NCBI GenBank assembly: GCA_035276765.1
Contig: DATELH010000002.1
Location: forward strand, 186,001 to 250,000
Reading direction: 5' to 3'
Source of the DNA: DATASD01 sp035276765
GTDB lineage: Bacteria; Patescibacteriota; Saccharimonadia; Saccharimonadales; UBA4665
DNA: 64,000 nt
The notes beneath the pieces were generated by a model. It did not search any database. It worked only from the letters and a program-made list of their open reading frames with translations, and had not been told where the DNA came from. The translations under genes were made by a program, and so were the position numbers. Shown here piece after piece: positions 56,935 to 64,000 of this stretch (the stretch's first letter is position 1; each line of letters opens with the position of its first letter).

Positions 56935-58974
56935 ATGAGTGTTCATAGAGGGGAATTGACTGCGCTCAAAGGCGTTGGAGTGGAGATGGCAAAAAAGTTG
57001 GCGGGCTTAGGGGTTAAGACCGTCGAAGACTTAGTTACGTTTTTTCCGCGCCGCTACGACGATTACTCCACTGTCACGGCGATCGCCCAGCTCAAGCCGG
57101 GACCGGTGACCATTAAGGCTACCATCAAGCAAGCCAAAGGCCGTTACGTGCGCCGGGGCATGCACATCACTGAGGCAGCTGCAAGCGACGAGACGGGCAG
57201 TGTGCGTATCGTGTGGTTCAACCAGCCGTACCGCGAAACTTCGCTCAAAAAAGACCAGACCTATTACATCTCTGGCCAATTTGAGCTGAGCCACCAGCGA
57301 CTGACAATCATGAATCCGTCAATTGAACTAGCCAGCGATTTTCCGGTGAATACAGCGCGGATTGTGCCGGTATACCGCGAAACCAAAGGTGTTACCTCGC
57401 GGCAAATTCGTAAGTTTGTGCAAGGGGCGCTCCCAGCGATTACACAGGCATCAGAAAGTTTGCCGGGCTGGATTGTGCGAGAGCACAAGCTGCTTTCGCG
57501 ATCGGCGGCACTCAAAGCAATCCATTTTCCAGCGAGCGGTGTAGAGCTCGAAGCGGCGCGGCGGCGCTTGGGCTTTGAAGAAGTGTTCAGCCTAACTCTG
57601 GCCAGCCTGCTTAATAAGTACGAGCTATTGGCCGACAAGGCGTTGGCTATCCCGTTCAAAGAGCGCCTGGCTAAGATGTTCGTGTCGCATTTGCCCTTCA
57701 CGCTTACCAATGCACAGCGCAAGGTCGTTTGGCATATCTACCAAGACATGACAAAAACGCAGCCCATGAACCGCTTGGTTGAGGGCGACGTAGGCGCTGG
57801 CAAAACAGTGGTGGCGGCCATGGCGGCAGTGATGGCAATGGAGCAGGGATACCAAGTGGCGTTCATGGCGCCCACTGAGCTACTCGCCCGGCAACACGCC
57901 GAAACTATTTACAAGCTGCTGGAGCCGCTCGGGCTTGGTCATCAAGTTGGCTTGCTGGTAGGCGGGCTCAAACCAGCCGCCAAAACTGCAGTGCAACAAC
58001 ATATTGCAAGCGGCGACGTGCGGTTTTTGGTGGGCACGCAAGCACTCATCCAGGAAAAGGTCGATATGCACAAGCTCGGCCTGGTGATTATCGACGAGCA
58101 ACACCGCTTTGGTGTGGAGCAGCGCAAGGCGCTCATGGCCAAGGCTGGCCACATGCCGCACCTTTTGAGTCTAACGGCCACACCCATTCCGCGCTCGCTG
58201 GCGCTCACGTTGTATGGCGAACTGGATATTTCCGTGCTCGATGTAAAACCCGGCGGCCGCTTGCCGATTATCACCAAAATTTGCTCGCCAGCTTCCCGCA
58301 AACAACTGTACGAAGAAATTACCGCGGAACTCAAAACCGGCCGCCAGATGTTTGTAGTCTGTCCACTTATTACCGAGTCGTCGGCTATCCAGGCTAACTC
58401 CGCCGAAAAAATCTACGAGCAATTCCGCAAACGCGATTTTAAGGCGTGGCGTGTGGGCTTGTTGCACGGCAAAATGAAACCGGTCGAGAAAAACGAAATT
58501 ATGGAACGGTTTGTGCGACATGAGCTTGATATTTTAGTTTCAACCACTGTGATTGAGGTGGGAGTAGATGTGCCGAATGCCAGTGTGATGCTCATCGAGG
58601 CAGCCGATCAGTTTGGATTGGCGCAAATCCACCAACTGCGCGGGCGGGTGGGGCGCAGCAGCGACCAAGGCTATTGTTACTTCATGATGAGCGACTCCAA
58701 GGCGCCGCCAAAACGCATTCGCGCGCTCGCCACCATCAGCGACGGCTTTAAACTAGCCGATCTCGACCTCGAACTTCGCGGCCCGGGAGCTATTTACGGC
58801 ACAAGCCAACACGGCCCGCTTGATTTAAGAATTGCTAAATTAACAGATGTAAAGCTTATTGCCGAGGCTCGCAAAACCGCCCAAACTGCTATCGAACGCG
58901 GCGAAAACCTGCTACAATATCCAGTATTGTCCGAACGCGTTTCATTACTGCGCGCAGTTACCAACCTAAACTAA
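56935..58974 (+). CDS. recG: ATP-dependent DNA helicase RecG
   Basis: The 679-residue helicase reverses stalled replication forks. The wedge/OB region comes first (LKGVGVEMAKKLAGLGVKTV, then TIKQAKGRYVRRG). Helicase motifs follow: Walker A EGDVGAGKTVVAAMA, motif II VIIDEQHRFGVEQR, motif III SLTATPIPRSLAL, then IEVGVDVPNASVM and QLRGRVGRSSDQGYCYF. The C-terminal TRG motif region (FKLADLDLELRGPGAIYG) is intact. Length is normal. It is followed by an unknown gene 3 nt later. Confidence 0.96.
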   Translation: MSVHRGELTALKGVGVEMAKKLAGLGVKTVEDLVTFFPRRYDDYSTVTAIAQLKPGPVTIKATIKQAKGRYVRRGMHITEAAASDETGSVRIVWFNQPYRETSLKKDQTYYISGQFELSHQRLTIMNPSIELASDFPVNTARIVPVYRETKGVTSRQIRKFVQGALPAITQASESLPGWIVREHKLLSRSAALKAIHFPASGVELEAARRRLGFEEVFSLTLASLLNKYELLADKALAIPFKERLAKMFVSHLPFTLTNAQRKVVWHIYQDMTKTQPMNRLVEGDVGAGKTVVAAMAAVMAMEQGYQVAFMAPTELLARQHAETIYKLLEPLGLGHQVGLLVGGLKPAAKTAVQQHIASGDVRFLVGTQALIQEKVDMHKLGLVIIDEQHRFGVEQRKALMAKAGHMPHLLSLTATPIPRSLALTLYGELDISVLDVKPGGRLPIITKICSPASRKQLYEEITAELKTGRQMFVVCPLITESSAIQANSAEKIYEQFRKRDFKAWRVGLLHGKMKPVEKNEIMERFVRHELDILVSTTVIEVGVDVPNASVMLIEAADQFGLAQIHQLRGRVGRSSDQGYCYFMMSDSKAPPKRIRALATISDGFKLADLDLELRGPGAIYGTSQHGPLDLRIAKLTDVKLIAEARKTAQTAIERGENLLQYPVLSERVSLLRAVTNLN

Positions 58975-58977
58975 AAC

Positions 58978-59802
58978 ATGTATTCAGGAACAACACTAAC
59001 GCCCAACTCCGGCAATTTTGTCGGGGCGCACCAGAAAATTGACCGCTTGGCTCGCAAGTCGCTGCAAGCGCTTATAAAAACGCAGCACAAATTCCCGGGC
59101 ATCCGAACGATTTTGCATTTTGAAGGTGCCGGTGGTCCAGACGCCATTAAGCGCAAAAGTCCGGCCGTGGACGAGCCCTGGCACTATTTTAACCCTTTTG
59201 ACGAAGCCGACAACCAGTTGCTTGATATTATCGTTGACCACCACAAAAAGTTAGTAAAGGCGCTCAGGGAGCGCGATGACGTGCGTGCCGCCTTCGAGGC
59301 AGCCTGGATGGCGCACGCCTTGGTTGACGGCCTGACGCCGGCGCATCATTATCCGTACGAAGAAAAATTAGTGGAGTTGCGTGGTGGCGAGGGTTTGGAA
59401 AGCCGTACCACCCTCAAAGAAAAAATGTTCATGCCCGGCGAAACGCGCCGCGAGCGCATGAACAAAAACTGGAAAATGTGGGGCGCGAAGGGTTTGTTTT
59501 CGACCCACTTTATGTTTGAATGGGGCGTGTCGGCAATTTTGGCCCCGTTGTCGCTCAAGAACGCGAAAATCAACGAAGACGACATCGCCGAAATGCTGGC
59601 ACTAGACATCCCCGAATGGTTCACCAAAAAAGCACGTGAGGTAGCCGGTATGGGCATGTACGACGCGTACTACCGCTACGGCTGGACGATCCCGCTCGCC
59701 AGACAGGTGCGCAGCCAGTTGGCGCCGCTACTGGTGCGATCGGTGACGCTGGCATGGTACCGAGCCCTTCATGAAGCAGGAACTTTAGAGGAGAAACAAT
59801 GA
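58978..59802 (+). CDS. Unknown protein, possibly Zn-phospholipase/S1-P1-nuclease-like
   Basis: A 274-residue protein that I cannot name firmly. The stretch EPWHYFNPFDEADN followed by AAWMAHALVDGLTPAHHYPYE recalls the zinc-cluster helices of phospholipase C and S1/P1 nucleases, where W, H, D, H and E bind three zinc ions. An N-terminal GAHQKIDRLARK also supplies a histidine. It lacks a signal peptide, which is unusual for those enzymes. It sits between recG (3-nt gap) and rsmD (4-nt overlap), so it is probably co-expressed with them. Confidence 0.6.
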   Translation: MYSGTTLTPNSGNFVGAHQKIDRLARKSLQALIKTQHKFPGIRTILHFEGAGGPDAIKRKSPAVDEPWHYFNPFDEADNQLLDIIVDHHKKLVKALRERDDVRAAFEAAWMAHALVDGLTPAHHYPYEEKLVELRGGEGLESRTTLKEKMFMPGETRRERMNKNWKMWGAKGLFSTHFMFEWGVSAILAPLSLKNAKINEDDIAEMLALDIPEWFTKKAREVAGMGMYDAYYRYGWTIPLARQVRSQLAPLLVRSVTLAWYRALHEAGTLEEKQ

Positions 59803-60332
59803 GAATTATCGCCGGAACGCTTGGCGGCCGTTTATTTGCCGCGCCAAAAGGCCACGTTACACACCCCATGAGCGACAAAGTTCGGGGCGCACTTTTTAGT
59901 ATGCTCGGTGAGCTCGATGGCCTCACGGTGCTCGACGCTTTTGCGGGCAGCGGCGCATTGGCTTTTGAGGCCGTGAGTCGAGGCGCCGAAAGCGCCACGA
60001 TGATCGAACAAGACCGCAGCGCCCAGACTACCATTACCGAAAACATCAAAAAACTCGATGTCGCAAAATCGGTGAAACTCATAAAATCCAGCGCGAGTGC
60101 TTGGGCGCGCACGCAGCCAGATAGGCTGTTCGATGTGGTATTGTGCGACCCGCCGTACGACGATCTCCAGCTTTCCACACTCACTACGCTTACGCAACAC
60201 ACCAAAGTTGACGGCATTTTTGTGCTGTCGTGGCCGGGCGGCGAAGAACCGCCTGAGTTTGTAGGCTTGGTACGCATCGTCAAAAAAGAATATGGCGACG
60301 CGCAACTAGCGTTTTACCAGAAGATTTTGTAA
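59799..60332 (+). CDS. rsmD: 16S rRNA (guanine966-N2)-methyltransferase RsmD
   Basis: The 177-residue enzyme has the RsmD pattern. It opens MRIIAGTLGGRLFAAPKGHV, then has HPMSDKVRGALFSML and SAM motif I TVLDAFAGSGALAFEAVSRG. The catalytic motif IV is VLCDPPYDDL. It methylates G966 of 16S rRNA during 30S assembly. It overlaps the previous gene by 4 nt with a TTAGAGGAG ribosome site inside it. The tRNA-Leu gene follows 15 nt after its stop. Confidence 0.94.
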   Translation: MRIIAGTLGGRLFAAPKGHVTHPMSDKVRGALFSMLGELDGLTVLDAFAGSGALAFEAVSRGAESATMIEQDRSAQTTITENIKKLDVAKSVKLIKSSASAWARTQPDRLFDVVLCDPPYDDLQLSTLTTLTQHTKVDGIFVLSWPGGEEPPEFVGLVRIVKKEYGDAQLAFYQKIL

Positions 60333-60347
60333 AATAAGGCCACGCAA

Positions 60348-60431
60348 GGGGACGTGGTGAAATGGTAGACACGCTAGCCTTAGGAGCTAGTGCCGCAAGG
60401 CGTGAAGGTTCAAGTCCTTTCGTCCCCACCA
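60348..60431 (+). tRNA. tRNA-Leu (anticodon UAG)
   Basis: The acceptor stem GGGGACG/CGTCCCC, D-arm GTGGTGAAATGGTAGACAC, anticodon stem CTAGC/GCTAG with loop CTTAGGA (anticodon TAG), a variable arm (TGCCGCAAGGCGT) and T-loop GGTTCAAGTCC are all present. The encoded CCA ends at 60431. The long variable arm confirms a class II leucine tRNA. It reads CUA and, by wobble, other CUN codons. Confidence 0.97.
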
Positions 60432-60467
60432 AAATGTTATTTTAATGTCCGGCTATGGCTGGGCGTT

Positions 60468-60875
60468 TTATATTTCAGCGTCTCCGCCTAGTCTTTTGGC
60501 CTCGCTACGCAGTGAAGCGCCCAAATCTTTTTTGACCTTCATGCGTGTAAATTCCTCGCCCTCACTGTTGGCAACGCTCACATGGTCGCCACGTTGGATT
60601 GGCTCCTCCACTAAATTGAGCGGTCCAAACAAATGTGCCCGTCGAAGAATACCGGCAATTTGCAAACCCTTTGTTATGACGACCGGCTCGGAAAAATAAG
60701 GGAATTCGTGTCGCGTGTGCGTGATGCCATCTTCGGCGACAATGAGGTGGTCGATATAATGCAAACCGATGCTGCGGAACACTTCTTCTCCGTTGCATGC
60801 AGCCTCACCGTACATTATGCCCGCACGCGCCGGATCCATGTACGAAATTTGTAATTCTGGTGGTTGCTCTGGCAT
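60468..60875 (-). CDS. Unknown 135-residue protein
   Basis: Not recognised. It looks soluble and mixed alpha/beta, with FRSIGLHYIDHLIVAEDG in the first half and EEPIQRGDHVSVANSEGEEF in the second, the latter looking like a small beta-barrel. A perfect AAGGAGG ribosome site (60879-60885, minus strand) supports the ATG at 60875, and TATTGT at 60890-60895 is a possible -10. It is the second of two adjacent minus-strand unknown genes, 45 nt after the first. Confidence 0.65.
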   Translation of the reverse strand: MPEQPPELQISYMDPARAGIMYGEAACNGEEVFRSIGLHYIDHLIVAEDGITHTRHEFPYFSEPVVITKGLQIAGILRRAHLFGPLNLVEEPIQRGDHVSVANSEGEEFTRMKVKKDLGASLRSEAKRLGGDAEI

Positions 60876-60920
60876 ATTCCTCCTTATTTACAATATGTAG
60901 TGAACACCGCAAGCCTGCCT

Positions 60921-61451
60921 TTAAACTGGTGGTTTTGGCTGGTTAACAATTCGCGAAAGTTCGGCATAGGCTATATCTAAACGCACCGGCAAGTCTGGGT
61001 CCAAAGGGCTGAGCAGTTCTTCGGGCAAGATGAAGGGCGGCTTTTCGAGTTGCCACTCATGCGTAGCCAGACGGCCAACAAATGCACACTGTGCGTTGTC
61101 GAGCAGCAGGAGTGGGCCGCGGTTTGACGTGCGCGCCATACGGTCGGGCTGCACCACTTCGGAAAGTAGCCAGCCAAGCTGCTGGGTGACGGTCCAATGC
61201 AGCCGTGGGATGCCTGGAAACTCGTGTCGCACGCTGTTTTTTGTGAGCCACCTAGCCGGGTGCAAAACCCGTACTTCTTTGCCAGGGGTAATTGGCTGCT
61301 CGGCAAGGCCTTCCAGCAGGCCGGTAATTTTGCCAAAGAAATGTTCTTGGCGCGTCCGCCTGTGCTCCGACGCCGGCTCAAAAGGGATGTCGGCGGCTAT
61401 TAATTCGTCTCCCTCTCCTCCACCCGGTACTGGCACTTCTTCGTAAAACAT
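60921..61451 (-). CDS. Unknown 176-residue protein
   Basis: Not recognised. It begins MFYEEVPVPGGGEGDELIAA and is acidic and Pro-rich with aromatic patches (IPRLHWTVTQQLGWLLSEVV, RGPLLLLDNAQCAFVGRLA). Both this and the downstream neighbour could bind similar partners, but no motif proves it. The ATG at 61451 follows GAAAGAA, and TATACT (61478-61483, minus strand) gives a leader of about 20 nt. In-frame codons upstream precede the promoter. Confidence 0.65.
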   Translation of the reverse strand: MFYEEVPVPGGGEGDELIAADIPFEPASEHRRTRQEHFFGKITGLLEGLAEQPITPGKEVRVLHPARWLTKNSVRHEFPGIPRLHWTVTQQLGWLLSEVVQPDRMARTSNRGPLLLLDNAQCAFVGRLATHEWQLEKPPFILPEELLSPLDPDLPVRLDIAYAELSRIVNQPKPPV

Positions 61452-61477
61452 TTCTTTCGAACACTTCTGTGGCAGAA

Positions 61478-61483
61478 AGTATA
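61478..61483 (-). promoter_or_regulatory. -10 box of the two unknown minus-strand genes
   Basis: TATACT on the minus strand, 26 nt before the ATG at 61451. Confidence 0.5.
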
Positions 61484-61552
61484 CAACTACTTTACAAAAT
61501 TGCAACATATTTTGTTAAGAGGTCGGCAGTACGCAAAAGGCGCAAAATTTGG

Positions 61553-61558
61553 TACAAT
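61553..61558 (+). promoter_or_regulatory. -10 box of hisS
   Basis: TACAAT with its last bases inside an in-frame ATG at 61557, so the real start must be downstream at 61578, where GAAGGAA serves as ribosome site. Confidence 0.55.
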
Positions 61559-61577
61559 GGCCACGAAGGAATTAGCA

Positions 61578-62897
61578 ATGAGTTTATCCACCCAACCCTA
61601 CAAGGGCGCACGCGACTTTTACCCCGAAGACAAGCGCCTGCAAAAATACATGTTCCGGATCATGCGCGAAAGCGTCGAACAAATGGGCTACGAAGAGTAT
61701 GATGCGCCCATTCTGGAGTCGCTTGATTTGTACTTGGCTAAGACAGGCGAAGAAATCGTGAACGAACAAACCTATGCATTTGAAGATCGCGGCGGACGAC
61801 GCGTAGCGATTCGCCCCGAAATGACGCCGACGGTCAGCCGCATGGTGGCGTCTAAACGCCAAGAGCTAGCCTATCCGCTTCGCTGGTACAGCATTCCCAA
61901 CCTCTGGCGCTACGAGCGTCCACAGCGCGGCCGTTTGCGCGAACACTGGCAGCTTAACGTAGATTTGTTCGGCCTGAGCGGCCTTCGCGCCGAAGCTGAA
62001 ATAATCCAGGTGGCCGACACTATCCTCAAAAAATTTGGCGCCACGCATGACATGTACGAAGTCAAACTCAACAGCCGCAAGCTCATGGACTACATTATGG
62101 GCGCGTACTTGGGCCTGAATGTCACGCAGGCGCACACTTTGGCCAAGCTGATCGACCGCATGCGCAAAATGCCGCCTGAGGAGTTCGAGGCCGAAGCCGA
62201 AAGCATCTTCTCACACGGCCAGCGCGAAGAAGGTATGCACATCAAGCTAAAAGGGCTGCTCAAGATCAAAAACATCGGGCATTTGCCAGAGGCTTTACGC
62301 AATCACGCCGCCGCAAAAGAACTTCAGGGCTTGCTCGACACGCTTTATGACAACGGCATCACCAACGCCGTGTTTGATATTACGCTCATGCGCGGCTTCG
62401 ATTACTACACCGACGTCATCTTTGAAGTATTCGACAAGCATCCCGAAAACAACCGCTCTATGTTCGGCGGCGGCCGTTACGACGGTCTGGTCGGCCTGTT
62501 TGGCGTTGAGCCAGTACCAACGGTGGGTTTTGGCATGGGCGACGTTACCTTGCAGAACTTTTTGGAGGGCCACGACCTCTTGCCAACATTGCGCTCAGAA
62601 ACCGACGTTTACGTTATTCTGATCGGCGACGTCTATGGCAAAGCGCAGCGCGTTATACGCGAGTTGCGGGCCATGGGACTCAACGTGGCTGTTGATCTCA
62701 CCGATCGCAAACCCGACAAACAGATCAAAACGGCCACTAAAAAGGACATTCACTATGCGCTATTCATTGGCGAAAAAGAGCTCGAAGAAGAGCTTTACAC
62801 ACTTCGCAACTTGCACAGCGGCGTCGAGGAAAAGCACAGCGCCTCGCGCATTGTGAGCATCGCCAAAGATTACCGCGGCGAGGACGACGACCTGTAA
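61578..62897 (+). CDS. hisS: Histidyl-tRNA synthetase
   Basis: The 439-residue class II synthetase opens YKGARDFYPEDKRLQKYMFR. Motif 2 is RWYSIPNLWRYERPQRGRLREHWQLNVDLFG. The histidine-specific loop appears as ITLMRGFDYYTDVIFE and motif 3 as VPTVGFGMGDVTLQNFL. The C-terminal anticodon-binding domain (VYVILIGDVYGKAQRVIREL) completes it. It charges tRNA-His. The ATG at 61578 is chosen because the earlier in-frame ATG at 61557 overlaps the -10 box. Confidence 0.95.
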   Translation: MSLSTQPYKGARDFYPEDKRLQKYMFRIMRESVEQMGYEEYDAPILESLDLYLAKTGEEIVNEQTYAFEDRGGRRVAIRPEMTPTVSRMVASKRQELAYPLRWYSIPNLWRYERPQRGRLREHWQLNVDLFGLSGLRAEAEIIQVADTILKKFGATHDMYEVKLNSRKLMDYIMGAYLGLNVTQAHTLAKLIDRMRKMPPEEFEAEAESIFSHGQREEGMHIKLKGLLKIKNIGHLPEALRNHAAAKELQGLLDTLYDNGITNAVFDITLMRGFDYYTDVIFEVFDKHPENNRSMFGGGRYDGLVGLFGVEPVPTVGFGMGDVTLQNFLEGHDLLPTLRSETDVYVILIGDVYGKAQRVIRELRAMGLNVAVDLTDRKPDKQIKTATKKDIHYALFIGEKELEEELYTLRNLHSGVEEKHSASRIVSIAKDYRGEDDDL

Positions 62898-63866
62898 TTA
62901 ACTGGCTGGCGTAAATACGTCCGGCCGCTGTGCCAAGAAGGCATCAACATCGGCGCGTGACGGCAGGGTGTCGCGCGATATTTTGAGCGCCGCCACCGCA
63001 CACGCGAACTCCAAGCTTTTGCGAAGTGCAAATCCTTCGTGGCGCGCCGCAATGAAACCGGCGTTGAATGTGTCACCCGCGCCAGCCGTGTTGTGAGGCG
63101 TTACGTGGAAGGCGGGGACGTGCACGATGTCACCATTTAGCACGCTGTAAGCACCATCGCTTGCGCACTTAACGGCGATGGTGCCTCCAGCTTTCGCGGT
63201 AAAGCGCCGCAACCCGGCTTCAACATCGCTGGCGTGCCAGAGCTCCATAAATTCACCCTGGCTCGGGAAATAATAATCGGCCCGTGCCACCAAACTCCGG
63301 ACGTTAGCTTTGTCTTCGGCTGTAGCGTTTTTGGGTACGCGGCCATGATCTACTACAATCTTGACGTTTTTTTGCTCGGCACGTTCGGCTAACTGCTCGA
63401 ACGCTGGCATAAGTTTTTTGAGTTTAAAACAGCCGCCAAGATATAAATAGTCTACGGATTCGAGCAGCGACAAAACTTTGCCCACGACCTCATCGGCATG
63501 GAGTGCTCGGTTGGCGGTGCCGGCGACAAGCATGATGGTATGGCCGTTTTCGTTTATGGCGTTCACACCAATGTTGGTTGAAACGGACGCGTCGGCGATA
63601 AGCTCGGGCGCCACGCCTTCCTCGCGCAGTTTTTGCGCCAAAAGCTGGCCAAATACATCGTTGCCCGTCTTGCCGACGAACGTCGCCGAAAGTCCAAGCT
63701 GTGTGCAGACACGAGCGAAGTTAACAGCGGATCCGCCGGGAGTCATGCCGTAGTCGCCGCCGATGGTTTCGGTTTCGGGCAAAAGTCCGTGCTCGTCGAA
63801 AGGAAAACCCGGGATGTGCACGTCCATATAAGCGCTGCCAAGTGTCAGGATGCGCGAACCGTTCAT
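62898..63866 (-). CDS. Ribokinase-like PfkB family kinase
   Basis: A 322-residue PfkB kinase. It begins ILTLGSAYMDVHIPGFPF, has MTPGGSAVNFARVCTQLGLS with FVGKTGNDVFGQLLA, and ends with the catalytic signature NTAGAGDTFNAGFIAARHEG. The GGSAVNFA and GAGDTFNAGF motifs are complete. Ribose, fructose or a nucleoside may be the substrate. It is convergent with hisS with no spacer. The ATG at 63866 lies 6 nt after TACAAT, so it is leaderless. Confidence 0.88.
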   Translation of the reverse strand: MNGSRILTLGSAYMDVHIPGFPFDEHGLLPETETIGGDYGMTPGGSAVNFARVCTQLGLSATFVGKTGNDVFGQLLAQKLREEGVAPELIADASVSTNIGVNAINENGHTIMLVAGTANRALHADEVVGKVLSLLESVDYLYLGGCFKLKKLMPAFEQLAERAEQKNVKIVVDHGRVPKNATAEDKANVRSLVARADYYFPSQGEFMELWHASDVEAGLRRFTAKAGGTIAVKCASDGAYSVLNGDIVHVPAFHVTPHNTAGAGDTFNAGFIAARHEGFALRKSLEFACAVAALKISRDTLPSRADVDAFLAQRPDVFTPAS

Positions 63867-63872
63867 GCTTGC

Positions 63873-63878
63873 ATTGTA
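63873..63878 (-). promoter_or_regulatory. -10 box of the ribokinase-like gene
   Basis: TACAAT on the minus strand ends 6 nt before the ATG at 63866. Confidence 0.6.
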
Positions 63879-63923
63879 CCATCCTGGCGTGACCCAAGGG
63901 TAGCCAAAGCCAATCCGATCTGT

Positions 63924-63929
63924 TACAGT
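63924..63929 (+). promoter_or_regulatory. -10 box of the gene at the right edge
   Basis: TACAGT ends 8 nt before the ATG at 63938. Confidence 0.45.
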
Positions 63930-63937
63930 AGATACTT

Positions 63938-64000
63938 ATGCAAGTATCTAAAAAGAAACTATCCGACACAAATGTCCAACTTACCATCGTGGCCGACGCT
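63938..64000 (+). CDS. tig: Trigger factor, first 21 codons
   Basis: Only MQVSKKKLSDTNVQLTIVAD and one more residue are in the window. This matches the ribosome-binding start of trigger factor (M-Q-V...L-x-x-T-x-V-x-L-x-I-x-V-x-A). Trigger factor is the ribosome-bound chaperone and prolyl isomerase. The call rests on a short N-terminus, so it is tentative. Confidence 0.6.
   Translation, partial: MQVSKKKLSDTNVQLTIVADA

Noticed and set aside
60348..60431. tRNA-Ser as an alternative for the class II tRNA
   Set aside because: The anticodon loop CTTAGGA gives UAG, a leucine anticodon.
1..64000. Alternative genetic code (UGA read as Gly or Trp) as in Gracilibacteria/Absconditabacteria
   Set aside because: Genes with clear C-termini, such as pheS and rnhB, stop at TGA with ATGA overlaps, and no in-frame TGA was needed to extend any domain.

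Overview
This window is a gene-dense piece of a bacterial chromosome with about 62 protein genes and one tRNA gene. I infer a member of the Patescibacteria (CPR), most likely a Candidatus Saccharibacteria (TM7) relative. Reasons: very short spacers; a housekeeping set built around GatCAB transamidation, a type IV pilus ATPase, a split transketolase and GatA/GatB separated by a small unknown gene; many lineage-type unknown proteins; and many genes whose -10 box sits only 6-10 nt before the start codon, implying leaderless mRNAs. Genes such as padR and pheS end at TGA and tryptophans are TGG, so the code is the standard bacterial one, unlike Gracilibacteria/Absconditabacteria. The phylum call is inference, not a search result.

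Layout. 1-9.2 kb: edge of a glycoside hydrolase, a padR-pspC pair, yajQ diverging from pheS, an overlapping pheS-mazG-HIT-pheT operon, and an ABC exporter. 9.2-14.1 kb: Nudix hydrolases, an anchored FKBP, a glutaredoxin/thioredoxin reductase pair, an FNR-type flavoprotein, a GDPD phosphodiesterase and pyrophosphatase. 14.1-22.4 kb: sugar-phosphate metabolism (gapA, rpiB, an rpe-like gene, split transketolase, class II aldolase, PfkB kinase) with a secreted trypsin-like protease in between. 22.4-32.4 kb: two unknown or SLOG-type genes, uvrB, two small proteins with strong Shine-Dalgarno sites, gatC-gatA-X-gatB, galU, and a YtxG/YtxH-like pair. 32.4-43.7 kb: dnaE, a secreted CAP protein, a TrmH methylase, pilB, rplS, rnhB, yraN and a large aminopeptidase N. 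43.7-51.5 kb: nusA behind a leader terminator, clpC behind a perfect CIRCE operator, a secreted HExxH protein, radA and a PIN-TRAM protein. 51.6-64 kb: a class A PBP, tyrS, a methyltransferase, recG, a possible Zn-phospholipase-like protein, rsmD, tRNA-Leu(UAG), two unknowns, hisS, a second PfkB kinase and the first codons of trigger factor.

The most unusual material is intergenic. Two unrelated families of about 70-105 nt elements each occur twice. In each family a near-identical core is enclosed by arms that differ completely between copies yet remain self-complementary. This suggests structured RNAs or single-strand DNA hairpins, or a sequence that inserts into hairpin loops. No transposase, CRISPR array, rRNA gene or prophage was seen. 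No gene-free gap exceeds about 240 bases; the largest are upstream of nusA and of rplS, and both are described.
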